NCBI GenBank assembly: GCA_025769875.1
Contig: JAGFNK010000190.1
Coordinates: 1 to 64,000, forward strand
DNA length: 64,000 nucleotides
Reading direction: 5' to 3'
DNA from: Russula earlei
Taxonomy: Eukaryota; Basidiomycota; Agaricomycetes; Russulales; Russulaceae
Every line of letters starts with the position of its first letter. The stretch's first letter is position 1. The notes under the pieces were generated by a model that saw only the letters and a list, made by a program, of their open reading frames with translations, was not told the origin of the DNA and searched no databases. Position numbers and translations under genes: made by a program. Positions 51,448 to 63,260 of the stretch are shown in pieces.

Positions 51448-52261
51448 GGTTCTCAACACCAAAGTGCTGCCACAAAGGTAGATTAGTTAAAAAAAGTATA
51501 ACATGATTTGATTGCTCACTGTGCTTTCATAAAAATATCCACCATCATCATGTGGAATGCATTGTGACAATGCTCCTGGATATGGTTGAATGTGCCAATA
51601 TGGCCACAATAGACATCAAGGTATGGATTGGCTGAAAAGTCTGTGGCCTGGTGGACACCAGTATGCCACTCATGCAGGGCATGTCATAAATGCTCTCAAA
51701 GAGTCCATTCTATTATTGCCATTTTCAGCGCACTTGGCGGAGCTTGAATTCCACCCAAATCGGTGCAGAAACCCCCTCAAACATGCGGGATAAATATCTC
51801 CCTCAAAACAGCTTCGATTCATATGACAATTATTGTCCCTGAATCGTCTGAATGAGGGCTAGGCAGCCCCATTGTTTTCATGAGATTTGAGTGAGAATTG
51901 GTGGAGCTGGACTCAAGCCACCTCCACATGTGTATTAGATGAATTACAGCTCAAAATCATGGTCTATATCTATTATTTTTCCCTCATGTTGTACCCATGG
52001 GCTGTCTTGAGGCAGCCCCATAGTGTTTTTGACTCAAGTGTTGTGGTGTGCAACGTTGTTTCCAGTGCGATTGGAGTCGTGGCCAGCCACTCATCACCCC
52101 TCTTGCCTCTCGATTCTGACCATCCTTCTTGTTCTTCACAGACAGAGAGGAGTGGGTTGCAAAGAGGGGTCCTATTCTGAACTCTTTCTACTACAGAGTA
52201 GCTAGGGTGTTTTTATATACAGGAGAGAGGTACTAGAGATGAATGGCATGAAAGTGAATCA

Positions 52262-52560
52262 AGACTGGTTGAGACAGTCAAAGCAGTCGTGAAAGGCTTG
52301 AGATGCGAACGCGTCTAGTGTGCCGAGGTGTGCATGCGTGCGTGGTCAGTGGTGAGGGCTGGGTGATGCAATCAAGGTCTTGATGTCGCATGTGAGATGG
52401 CTTGTGGTGTGTGGTTGGTGGACTGCCTGGAACGAGAGGGAGGTGGCAAGGGATGAAAGGGAGCTGAGGTGTCAGTCTCATGTCATGTCGTGTCGTGTCG
52501 TGTTTTCGCATGTGATTTCGAGGCCAGCCATAATCTTCCTTACACCTCCTGGGGGCTTGA
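52262..52560 (+). repeat. CpG-depleted copy of the 38.6 kb repeat
   Basis: Aligns with about 38570-38830. Differences are mainly CG in the other copy against TG or CA here, for example GAGACGCGGACGCGTC against GAGATGCGAACGCGTC. Confidence 0.65.
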
Positions 52561-53116
52561 AACTTTGACCGTCCTTGGTCAAGCATCTGAATGCGAGTGT
52601 TTTGAGCCTTTCACGTCTGAATTGAGGCGGCGGTCGCAGCTGCTTGTGCTGCGGAAGACGCGAAGGCAGCGATCGGTGATGGCAATGACGGAAGAGGCGA
52701 GGGTGATGGGAAACGGAGGCGATGGAGATGAGGGCAGTGGTGATGAGATGGCGGCTGCATGGTGGTGGTGTTGTCTTGTGGCGGTGGCGAGGACTCGAGA
52801 AAGAGGATGCGTGGGGCGGCTTGCACGGGGGTGGGATCTGTCGTCTTGCGGTGGTGGTGGCGGGGTTGTCTCCACTGCAGGTGTCGGCAGCAGACATGGG
52901 CAAAAGCGCACGAATGGATGGGGAGGCAATGTGGGAGGCGGCGTGCAGTGTGCTGTTGGCGTCGGCGACCGCTTCTCCTGCAGCGGCGGCTTCTGCTCCT
53001 GTTGTGGCGTGTCATGGCTAAGTTTGTGGCTGAGGCCTTCTTGGTCTTCTGGGGTGGTGCTGGTGGCGAGGGGTTGCGACGGTGCGGTGGTGCTGGTGTC
53101 GCGCGAAACTACTAAA

Positions 53117-53225
53117 GCGGTGACTGAGACTGAGAAGACTGAGGCTGAGACTGAGAAGACTGAGGCTGAGACCGAGAAGACTGAGGCTGAGACTGAGAAG
53201 ACTGAGGCTGAGACTGAGAAGGTGG
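53117..53225 (+). repeat. 21 bp tandem minisatellite
   Basis: About 4.5 near-identical units of GAGACTGAGAAGACTGAGGC plus T. In the plus frame each encodes a TEAETEK heptad. The following kilobase consists of degenerate relatives (GGCTGAGGCTGAG, GTGGCGG), so frames on both strands stay open through composition alone. Confidence 0.85.
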
Positions 53226-54633
53226 CAGTGGACTGAGCTGGTGCGACGGTGGAGGTGGACGGGGCGGAGGTGACGACTGAGGGTGATGCAGGGGCGATGG
53301 TGGCTGTGGCTGACAAGGGCGTGGCGGTGGTGGCTTGTGAGACGGTGGTGGAGACGGCGGCATGTGGTGCTAAGATGTCAGTGGCTGAGGCTGAGGCTAT
53401 GGTGGTGGCTGACGAGACTAAGGTGGCTGGCAAGGCTAAGAGCGCGGTGGCGGCGGTTGACTGATCTGAACCTGGGGCGACGGAGACGGCTGGCAAAACT
53501 AGGGGCACGGTGGCGGCGGCTGAGACTGAGAAGGCTGAGACTGAGGGCAGGGTGGAGATGGCGGTGGCTGGCAATGCTGGTGCTATGACAGACTGGGCTG
53601 AACTGACGAGTACGGGCGAGGCTAAGACAGAGACTGATGCGAAGTTGGCGGCTGGCATGACTGAGGCTACTGTGGCGACGGACGAGGCAACAGATGAGAC
53701 TGAGGGTGACGAGACAACTGAGGGTGCGGGAGCGGATGAGACAAAGGCAGGGGTGGCAGACGAGGCTGCGAGGGTTGAAGTGGCGGGCGGCGCTAAAACG
53801 TTGGTGGGCGAGGTTGAGATGGTGGTTGTGCATGGAGCTGAGACAGTGGCCATAGCAGGCGACACTGAGGGCGTGGGAGCTGGTCGGGCTAAGACGGGGA
53901 CAGTGGCGATAGGCGATGTCATGGCTGAGGCTATGGCGGCAGGGACAGATGAGGTGGTGATGATGGCGAATGCGGGTGATGCTGGGACAGCGAGGGCAGG
54001 TGGAGCCGAGGTGATGATGGCTGGCGAGTCGAGGATGGCGGCAGTGAACGAGGTGACAGGAACGGCGGACAAGGTGGGAACTGCAGGGACGATGGGCAAG
54101 GCAGGCGAGGCAGAGGCGATGGTGCACAATGTAGGGACAGAGGCTGGAGCGGGCATGGGCGCAGGGTATGTGTATGGTCAGAATGGAGAGGTAAGAGGGG
54201 CAATGAGTGGCTGGCCGTCACTCCGATCACACTGAAACAATGTTGCACACCACAACACTTGAGTCAAAAACACTATGGGGCTGCCTCAAGACAGCCCATG
54301 GGTACAACATGAGGGAAAAATAATAGATATAGACCATGATTTTGAGTTGTAATTCATCTAATACACATGTGGAGGTGGCTTGAGTCCAGCTCCACCAATT
54401 CTCACTCAAATCTCATGAAAACAATGGGGCTGCCTAGCCCTCATTCAGACGATTCAGGGACAATAATTGTCATATGAATCGAAGCTGTTTTGAGGGAGAT
54501 ATTCATCCTGCATGTTTGAGGGGGTTTCTGCGCCAATTTGGATAGAATTCAAGCTCTGCCAAGTGCGCTGAAAACGGCAATAAGGGGACTACCAAGGGAC
54601 TTAATGAGGAATGCATATGACTATTGACAAGCA

Positions 54634-54905
54634 AGACAATGGTGCCAAGATTGACTCCAGTTATATCTCACATAATAGTCCATTACACAGGATTGAACCC
54701 AAGACCCTTGTTACAGAAGCTGGCTATGGCCTTCTGTTGAAAGGGGATTAAACAACAAGCATTGTACACTTACAAGACAATGGTGCCAAGTTCAGCTCCA
54801 AGTCACCTTGAAAGATAGCCCACTGCCAGGATTGAACCCAGGACCTCTAACCAACGGACCGAATGCTCATGGCCAGTAAGCCATCCAGTCTTAACTATAG
54901 TAAAG
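54634..54905 (-). mobile_element. tRNA-derived SINE, tandem dimer
   Basis: Read on the minus strand, the second unit (54905-54774) has a Pol III A-box-like TGGCTTACTGG (54893-54883) and a B-box GGTTCAATCC (54838-54829) about 45 bp apart, as in a tRNA. It is followed by a tail ending CTTGGCACCATTGTCT. The first unit (54773-54634) repeats the B-box (GGGTTCAATC near 54700) and the same tail. Period is about 140 bp. The tRNA-like part does not fold into a complete cloverleaf by eye, so this is a SINE and not a tRNA gene. Confidence 0.65.
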
Positions 54906-55039
54906 TGGTTCAACCCTTATAACCACTCAACACATGAAATGAAAACTTAACCTGGAGACTCCTAAAAGGGAGATCCACATGCCCAGGTTCCCAGGAGAGA
55001 GTTAGCAACGTTTACTAACTGTATTAGTAAGCCTGAAGT

Positions 55040-55361
55040 ACGAATGACCGATGAAGTTCACATGATGATCACATGGACTCTAAGAACTATTACTCATCAC
55101 CAAAGCCCTCCTTACTCAGCAGGTTACTAAGCATGACTGAACATGCTTACCAAGCACCTCTGGGTGCCTTACTCATCCAGCTATTGTGATTGATAACAAG
55201 GTTACAGCGCGTCCCTTATTTAGTAGCTCTCTTGTAGTATATAAGCGCTCAATGAAGTACCGGACAGTCTCCAGACTGTCCATTTGATTTGTGGCACTCC
55301 ATACATCCAAGGGCACTCCTTAAGGACTGCTCCTTCTAGTTCCACTGGCTTTCTCTCTGCA
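55040..55361 (+). mobile_element. Solo LTR family 2, copy 2, left part
   Basis: Similar to 46480-46750 of family 2 copy 1, sharing TTGATAACAAGGTTA and CTCTTGTAGTATATAAGCGC with the TATA box. It is cut at 55361 by the gypsy element and continues at 63795. The 5' end could not be fixed. Confidence 0.7.
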
Positions 55362-55895
55362 TGTTAGGATTCTCGTGTTTCTCCGACTGTCACCTGTTTC
55401 GCTGATTCATTTTTGATTACTCATATGTGTGCTTACTGATTGCTTACTGATCCTCGCTTACCAAACCTTGCTTACTGATCCTGATCAGTAATAGCTTACT
55501 CATTTGATGACAGATACTAGGAAAGGATGACTCATGCGTGAGTAATTTCTAACATTCTCGAATTGCGCTCTCCATATTTGGATACTACTGGTTCTCAGCT
55601 ATGTGCACCCCAAGTTTCGTACGAATCGGATCAGGAGTTGTTGAGATATCATATAAATAGTCTGTGGTACCAAGAAGTCAAGCCTTACACTCGACTTACT
55701 CTTTACAACAAGAAACTATCATCTTGTATACACTCTAAACAATCTGTTCAAGAACTCCAAGTGAAAGAGGTCCCTCTCTTCTCTTAACATCTATTCTTCC
55801 TGAGATAATATCAAAGTAGTCAAAGTCTAGTGCTTGAACTATATCAAGCAACTCTTTCACTGAAGAGTTAGTATAAGACCAGAGAGGTCTTAACA
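55362..55895 (+). repeat. Gypsy 5' LTR
   Basis: 534 bp, TGTTAGG...CTTAACA, with a weak TATA (CATATAAATAG) near 55650. Confidence 0.92.
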
Positions 55896-56159
55896 TAAGT
55901 CAAGTGTACTTACCTTTGCACCAAGTAGGAGCAAAATTCGGACCCCAACTTATGCAGAAGTAGTCATAGGGAGGAACCTGTGGCGATTAGGAACTCCTCC
56001 AAGACTTTATATCCTGGAAAAGAAGGATATAGAACATAGTCAAATCTATTGGTATTTTTGCCAAGAAAGAGCTTGTCGGTATCATAACTGAAAGCTAGGC
56101 AAAACTGGAGTCGGAATCAATCAACGCTCCATTCAAGACAGGAAGTAACAGAAAATGAT

Positions 56160-57840
56160 ATGCAGGGTTCAAAGGAAGAACTCGAGACCTTCAAAACTTT
56201 TCCTTGACTGGTGTAGGAGCATGGTGGCATCCTACTGAAAAACCAGAAGGAGGATTTTTTGACGTTCAATTCAACAATGAAGTCCGACCTGCAGAATACA
56301 TAAACAATCACTGGTATTTCATTGATTGGGACAAGGACAGATTCTACATGCTCGAAGACAACTTCATTGTCAATCCAGAAGAGTTCGGTTTAGGAACTGA
56401 AGCTAAGCCCTATACCACAGGGTGGCTGTTTAGGAGTGAACCAGAACGAGACATATCTATCACCAGTGTCAGCGAACCAAAAAAGTCAGAATCCCCTGAA
56501 GACACTCTGGTAATTGAAAAGAACAAGGAGCCCATAGATGAGCTCACTGAACGCTTTGCCACAGCCATAGATTTGACCCAAGCAGCAACTGAAATAATGG
56601 CTACTACCACTCAAATAGCGACGCAAACCACCCATTCAACATCTGGAAATTTGTACGCCACTCATCATGGACCATTGTTAGTCCCCAATGTACAACAAGG
56701 AGGAGACCCACCAGATGCAGGAGCACCAAGTGGAGGAGGAGGAGCGCCAGGAGGACCTCCAGGAGGAGTACCCCCTGGAGGAGGCCCACCCCAAGCGGCG
56801 ATCCCTGGACCAGCTCAAGGAGTCCCTGGAGGAACAGGATCAATGAGAGGTCAACCACCAGCAATGTTTGCAGGAAATAGGAAGAAGACTATACAGTTCA
56901 TGAAAGAATTTGAGCTGTATAGGATCATGAACTCACAAAGCAGCGTTATGCTGGTGCCATATGAAAGGGTAGCCTGCGCTTTGTCTTTTATAAAAAGAGA
57001 TAAAGTCAATGGATGGGTAATCCAACAATTGGAAACCTTGATACAAAGAGTACAAGGAGACCACACGAACCAATTACCACTGGCTCACCTTCGAGAAGAT
57101 GAAGATTTGTGGTACCTTTTTTCAATGGACTTCCTAAATCAGTGGCACGATAGTACCACTATAGAAGACGCCACAATGAATATCCAACAACTCACTATGA
57201 AGGAAGGGGAGTTGGATGACTACATCGTGACCTTTAACCAATACCTACTCATGTCCGGATGGCCTAGAAATACTCAAGGGATGGTCAAACTGTTCAGGGA
57301 TGGGCTTTGGAGAAACTTACATGCTATGATCCTCCGAAGAAGGCCTTTACCTGCAGCAGGAAACCTGGATGCTTGGCAAACCATAGCAAGGGAAGAGGTG
57401 GCAGCTCTGAATGAGATGAAAAATGCCTTAGGAACATCCGGAAACCTGAGTTCCAGAGCACAACAACTCAAGAATTGGAAGGAGAAAAAAGCCAAAAAGG
57501 ACCCTAATGCCTTGGATGTAGATGTAGTCAGGGCTACTTCAAGACTTAGCAAAGAAGAAAGAAAAAGGTTACAAGCAGAAGGGAAATGCTTTATATGCAA
57601 AAAGGTTGGACATGTGAGCCGACAATGCCCCCAGAGGAAGAAGAAGGATGACCCTAAACAAAAGGGGAAAGATGTCAAAGCTTGAACCACCAAAGCAGAA
57701 GAAGACAAACCTGCAAAGAGCTCTAAAGAAGAGGAACAACCCCCTGCCTATGACATCAATAGTATCATGGTGGCTATTAAAGGAATGAAGACAGAAGAAA
57801 AGGATGCCTTTCTGGACAAAATAATGGCTGATGAGGATTT
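56160..57840 (+). pseudogene. Gypsy gag with zinc knuckle
   Basis: The likely start ATG is at 56160 (MQGSKEELETFKTF). A one-base frameshift near 56200 leads into the long open frame with GVGAWWHPTEKPEGGFFDVQ. A Gly/Pro-rich linker (about 56700-56850) precedes the retrotransposon gag core (LYRIMNSQSSVMLVPYERVA; YNQYLL-like FNQYLLMSGWPRN). The nucleocapsid CFICKKVGHVSRQC is a CX2CX4HX4C knuckle. A TGA at 57683 (probably from CGA) and the stop at 57841 end the frame. Without the first shift, capsid translation would lack its true N-terminus. Confidence 0.85.
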
Positions 57841-57858
57841 TTGATAAGCCCAAGGTCA

Positions 57859-58577
57859 ATGGCCAGACTTAGGGCAGCAGTAACTCACACTGTGTACATT
57901 AGGAGAATTGCAACTATGAACGTCCCCTTTTCATTTCACACGGCACGAGGAGTGGCCACAGAAAAGGCTCTACTAGATAGCGGAGCAACAGAAAACTTCC
58001 TGGATAAAGAAACTTGGAAGAGACTAGGGATAGGAAGGCAAGATCTTCGAGAACCAATGATGGTCCAGAATGTCGATGGGACTGAAAACAAAAAAGGAGA
58101 ACTAAAACATTTCTGCTGGCTTAGGGTCCATTATAACAAAAGGAACAAGTTACAGAAGTTTTATATTACGTCCCTGGGAGGAGACCAGGTCATACTGGGA
58201 TACCCCTTTCTCTGGGAATTTGAACCAACTATAGATTGGAAGAATGGAGAACTTAAGGAAGGATCTTTGCGCCTGGAAAGTGCACAACTCAAGTATCTTG
58301 ATCTCTACATCAAATCCTTACAACTAAAAGCAGTTAAGAAATGCGGAAGGCCCAAAAGGATCAAGCCTTATACATACAAAAAACAAGTCTAGCTCAAGAA
58401 TGGGCTAGGGACCAAAACTTGAAGGCTCAAAAACTCACAGAGCAAGATTTGCCAGAAGAATATTGACAACATGCAAAGGTCTTCTCTAAAGAAGCTTCTA
58501 CATGCTTCCCTCCCAGAAGAGAAGAAGATATGAAGATAAACCTATTTCCTGATGCACCTAGATCCTTAGATTGCAAA
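57859..58577 (+). pseudogene. Gypsy protease and linker
   Basis: The frame lies -1 relative to gag. ALLDSGATENFLDKETWKRL is the retropepsin active site (DSG), followed by VILGYPFLWEFEPTIDW. TAG at 58390 and TGA near 58464 interrupt the linker to the RT. A single missing base near 58577 shifts into the RT frame. Confidence 0.82.
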
Positions 58578-59810
58578 TCTATCCTCTATCTCAAGAGGAA
58601 AAGGAATATTTAAGGAAATATCTCGAAGAAGAACTCGAAAAGGGGTACATCAAACCTGGGGCCTCCAACTACATATCACCAGTATTCTTTATTGGCAAAA
58701 AGGACAGTAAAGAAAAAAGGTTGATAATTGACTATCAGAAGTTGAATCAATGGACGATACCAGACACTGACACCTTGGAAAGCATTCAAAGAATCATGGA
58801 ACAGATTCAGAACAACGGACTATTTTCAAAGTTTGACATAGTTAAAGGGTATAACAATATGAGGATCACAGAAGAAGACCAGTTGAAAGCAGCCTTCAAA
58901 ACACCCATGGGAACCTACATTCCAAGAGTAATGCAATTTGGATTAAGGAATGCCCCAGCATACTTCTTGCGTTCGATGAGAAGAGACTTTCGATCGCTGC
59001 TTCAAAAATATTCAGAAAACATTGCCAATTATTTGGATGACTGGATTGTCATGACCCCCAAAGGAACTCATGCTCTACATCAACAAATCGTACATGAATT
59101 CCTGGACTTGATGGAACAAAACTCATACTTTTTAAAAGTATCCAAGTGCAAGTTTGAGAAAGAAAGAATAGAAGTCTTGGGATGGATAGCCGAAGAAGGA
59201 AGGATACGAATAGACCCTTCAAAGATCAAAGGGTTAAGCGAATGGCCAAGGGACTGCAAGGACAAGACAGACATACAAGTAACCCTAGGAATGATAGGGT
59301 ATCATCGACCCTTTATACCAAACTTCTCAACCATAGCCCTGCCCATTACGTGTTTACTCAAGAAAGATGTTCCTTTCCAATGGACAGACAAATGCCAAGA
59401 GGCTCTAGATAAACTGATCAAAGCAATCACAAGTGATCCGATACTCTGGCAACCAAACTTCAAAAGGCAGTTCTTCTTGGATGTCAATGCTTCATCCTAT
59501 GCTTTAGGAGCCATTCTCTATCAATATGATGAAGATCAAAAAGAGAAGTGGGATATTATTCCCGAACCTTAAATTCAGCAGAAACAAAACTATGCAGTAT
59601 GGGATAGAGAATTCTTAGCACTGGTCGCCGCCCTCAAAAACTGGAGACATCTCTTGCTCGGATCACCACACAAGGTAGTGGTTTTTACGGACCACAAGAA
59701 TCTGATGTACTATCGAGAACCTCAAAAACTGAGGGACCGAGTAGCAAGATATCTCCCCATAGTGGCACAGTACAATCTGGAATTGCGACACCAGCCAGGG
59801 AAAAGGAAAT
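58571..59810 (+). pseudogene. Gypsy reverse transcriptase and RNase H
   Basis: RT motifs KRLIIDYQKLNQWTIPDTDT, FSKFDIVKGYNNMRI, PRVMQFGLRNAPAYFLRSM and the catalytic NYLDDWIV are intact. RNase H begins FFLDVNASSYALGAILYQ, where the usual catalytic Asp of the D-A-S motif is Asn (GAT to AAT). A TAA at 59570 and a TAG near 59808 break the frame before FTDHKNLMYYREPQKLRDRV and after HQPGKRK. Confidence 0.88.
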
Positions 59811-61386
59811 AGAGCAGATGGACTATCAAGAAGACCTGACTACAGATCAGATGTTCCAGAAAAAGAAGAAATCACTGCCTTACCAGATGAGCTCTTCGTT
59901 CAAGTTCTAGAAGTTACTGCCATGGAAAGGAGAGTCAAACTTGACCAAAGAAAGGAAGAAGGAGCAAGACTCCTGAGACGATGGAAGGACAATTATGAAC
60001 TCAAGATAGTCAATGGACAATGGAGGAAAGATACGGCCTTGGTGGTGACAGGAGGCATGGAAGCGTACCAAGCAATCCTTTGAGAATATCATGATGGACC
60101 AACAGCAGGACATCCAGGGTTGCGCAAAACCTATACTGCGATAAGAAGAGATTATTGGTGGCCCAATCAGAGACAAGTGATTCAAAATTGCATCAAAGGA
60201 TGTGCAACATGTCAATCAAATAAAACCATCACAAGATGAAATGAGCCACCGATATATCTGATAACACCTGAAACAGAGGCAACTCCTTTCCAAACTATAG
60301 CTATGGACTTCATCACCAAGTTGCCGCTGTCTAAAGGATACGATTCCATACTCACCATAACAGATCATGATTGCACCAAAGCAGTCATACTACTCCCCTT
60401 TAAAGAAACTATGGGAATGGAAGACCTAGCAAAAATCTATCATGAGAGAGTCTTCCCATTCGTATCATCCCCAGACTGATGGACAATCAGAAAGAACCAA
60501 TCAAACGGTAGAAAGTATACTGCGGATATATTGCAATTTCCAACAAGACAATTGGGTGGACTTGTTGCCAGTAACTCAATACATTATAAACTCACATACT
60601 TCCAGTGCTACACAACAGACACCATATGAGTTGTGGATGGGATTTCTTCCCAAAACCTACCAATCAACTACAATAGGAAACTTCCCAAAACTAGAAGAGA
60701 GAAAGGAATCATTACAAAAGGCTAGGCGGGACGCCCAGAAGGCTATCCTGTTAGGGCATAGGCTATTGAAGAAGAAAATAGGGTTTAAACCTTATAGAGA
60801 AGGAGATAAAGTATGGTTAGAAGGGAAGAACATCAAAACGTTCCAGCCCATGGCCAAACTAGCCACAAAAAGACTAGGGCCATTTGAAATTAAAGAAGTG
60901 ATAAGCCCAATAGCATACAGACTACAATTACCAGACCAATGGAGGGCGCATGACATCTTCCATGCTAACCTCTTACATCCATATCAGGAGACGGAGGAAT
61001 ATGGTGCAAATTATGAAGAACTGCCACTGGATGTCGTAAATGATGAACAGGAGTGGGAACTTGAAAACATTTTGGGGTCAAGGCATGTTGGAAGAAAAAA
61101 ACAGCTGCAATATTATGTTTGTTGGAAGGGATACTCCTCTGCTCATGACTCTTGGGAACCAGCCACAAATCTACATGCCCCCGACCTCGTGAAAGACTTT
61201 CACAAAGCAAACCCTACAGCCATCAGGACTATAAAAACCTGCATGGAAAGCGACACTGATCCTAGTAGGCCTTCATCCCCCATTGAAGATCTTTGTCGGC
61301 AACTGAGTTGTGTCCATATTGATCAACTACTCCCTGTCTTCCTTGATCTTGTTGGTAACAGAACGATTATGTCTACAGATGAATGA
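59811..61386 (+). pseudogene. Gypsy integrase with chromodomain, core deleted
   Basis: The HHCC finger (EYHDGPTAGHPGLRK ... GCATCQSNK) and the first DDE Asp (AMDFITKLPLSKGYDSI) are present. After HERVFP the sequence jumps to SYHPQTDGQSERTNQTVESI, losing about 35 codons that normally include the second catalytic Asp. The C-terminal part has RLGPFEIKEV and WRAHDIFHANLLHPY, then a chromodomain (ELENILGSRHVGRKKQLQYY, VCWKGYSSAHDSWEPATNL) that would target modified histones. Stops near 60081 and 60238 add to the damage. Confidence 0.87.
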
Positions 61387-63228
61387 GCATTGCCCTCTTA
61401 CCATGTCCGAACACCTTCCCCATCTCTCCCTGATCTCGAGTACCTTGAGGCAGTCGTTTCCCCTGGACCTACAATGGAAGAATTGATTAGTCCTATTCCC
61501 ATCACATCTAACTCCCCTATGAGTACCTACGTGGACCCCGACATCCCAGGAGAAGGGTGGGAGTGCTATGACCCCAGTCAACACCCTGTCCACATCACTA
61601 TCCTGAATGACTGGCATGAACTCATCCTGGCCAAATATATTCAATGGGGTGTGGGTGGAAACCAGGGCACAGAAGAACTGTTCATCTGGGGCTGTCAAGG
61701 AAAGGACAAGTTGGTTTTCGGAGAACCCCTATACGTGCACCCTAACTACAACCTCTACCCAGAGCTCCTTCCAGAGAGTGAAGAAGAATACCCTGACATT
61801 CTTACAGCCAAAATCCCGAATTTCCCTCTCCACATGTTCCACTCTCTCCTCACCTCTGTCACACACACGTTGGGAGATGCTGGAGTCGAAGCCGAAATAT
61901 GGCGCATTAACCAGCATTCCATGCGACTCGCTAACTTGGCTCAACAGAATCAACTACTTAACGAGCGACAAAAAGTTATTCAGCGAGAAAGAGATCAATT
62001 GGCTCTCGATAGAGCTTGAGCGGAGGATATCTACCAGGGAGCGCATTCTTGTCTCCAAGCAGCCAAATTCCTCCCTCACGCACAAGAGATGTGGACTCTT
62101 ATCACGAGAGCAAATGGCCTGCGAGGCATTCTGGAAGGTATGGGACTATGGCAAGAAGAGTTCTTCTTACCTGAGGTACAAGTCCTCGTTGCCCACCACG
62201 TTGCAGAAAGAGTTAGAGGAGGGGCTGGAAGTGAAGATTCTCAGGACAATGAGGGAGGAGAAACAGGACCGTCTTCAAGAGCTTATGAGGAGGAAGAGAT
62301 TGAGCGAGGAAAGTTTTCTCACCCTCCGACCCCCCCTTACAATGCAGGAATGGCTAAATGGTGGCAGCTCATGTATGAGCACAAGTGCCGATGGTGCGGT
62401 TGGAAGGGACATTGGGACCGACACTGTGAAACACCCCACTATGCCTGCATTTCTTGTCGACAATGTATTGTCCCCAACAATCACAAATTCTTCCATCCCA
62501 TAGAACGGTGCAGTCATCTAAGGCCACTCTTGCCAGAGGAAAGGACCTTGAGGGGACATTTGCGAGGAACAGTAGGGGTCTTACAAGACGCAGTTGCTAA
62601 TGCACGAGCAGTGTCGACCGCAGTTGATGATCTCAAGATCACTCTCGCGCGCATGTCTTGTGCAGTAGAAGGTCTCAAAAGCACACTAACAAGTACCACT
62701 GTAGAGACTTCTGCTGCAGAACAACTTGTAACAACCATCTTAAATGATGGTACTATAAACCTGGACACCCCCCTTCCTTCCCTGACTCCAACTCCTATAA
62801 CCTCATGCCACGCTACACCAGCTGAAGCAAGATCTGGGTCAGAGCCTCCACTTACTGGACGAGGGAGGCGAGGAAGAGGTGGCAACAGATGACCCTCACA
62901 ACGGAGTGCTTGACTCAGAGGAGAAACCAGTGCTCCCCCAACTGCAAGGTGAGGTGGTGGACTCCCGGTCTGAGAGGTTCCCAATGCAGTGTGCCTAGCT
63001 TCGACTTCACGACACATGCCTAGGGCTAGTACCCCTAACCTAGGATCAGACATGACTGAAGCAGAAATAAAACAATATGAATATTACAAGGAGCTGAATT
63101 CTCTAGAGTACAGTCCAAGGCATATCGACAGAGACGTCTCTACCCTCCTCACTGAACAAGATGCTCTGGATGTGACTGAGGGGTGGGAAGGCGAGTGGGT
63201 CGAAGGATATCATGGAGTAAGTGACTAG
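61387..63228 (+). pseudogene. Extra gypsy 3' ORF with zinc knuckle
   Basis: The same frame as the integrase continues after the TGA at 61384-61386 for 209 codons, a second TGA (62017-62019), and about 290 further codons to 62892. A final piece lies at 62989-63228 after several stops. Features are a Pro-rich acidic start, a helical Gln/Glu/Arg-rich coiled-coil-like part (about 61900-62010), CRWCGWKGHWDRHC (CX2CX4HX4C) near 62380-62425, then CISCRQC, and a Gly/Arg tail (GRGRRGRGGNR). Both first stops could come from CGA. No family is recognised. It resembles in position the remnant at 2.3-3.2 kb. Confidence 0.7.
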
Positions 63229-63260
63229 GTCGTGCCAGACCTAGCCTAAAGGGGGAGTGG

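Larger units (their letters stand above)
51713..54583. mobile_element. Element with ~410 bp inverted ends around a minisatellite
   Basis: 51713-52123 and 54174-54583 are inverted copies at about 90% identity, starting TTATTGCC and ending GGCAATAA. Between them lie a CpG-depleted copy of the 38.6 kb repeat (52262-52560) and a G/A-rich minisatellite region (about 53110-54150). No target duplication was identified. This could be a fold-back type transposon that captured other DNA. No transposase is visible. Confidence 0.7.

Noticed and set aside
52579..54156. 525-codon minus-strand open frame as a real protein
   Set aside because: It is almost wholly Ala/Ser/Val/Pro/Thr from a G/A-rich minisatellite, with equally long frames on the other strand and no domain, so composition explains it.
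54829..54893. Genuine tRNA gene
   Set aside because: A- and B-boxes are present, but the acceptor and D stems do not pair, and the unit is repeated with a non-tRNA tail, fitting a SINE.
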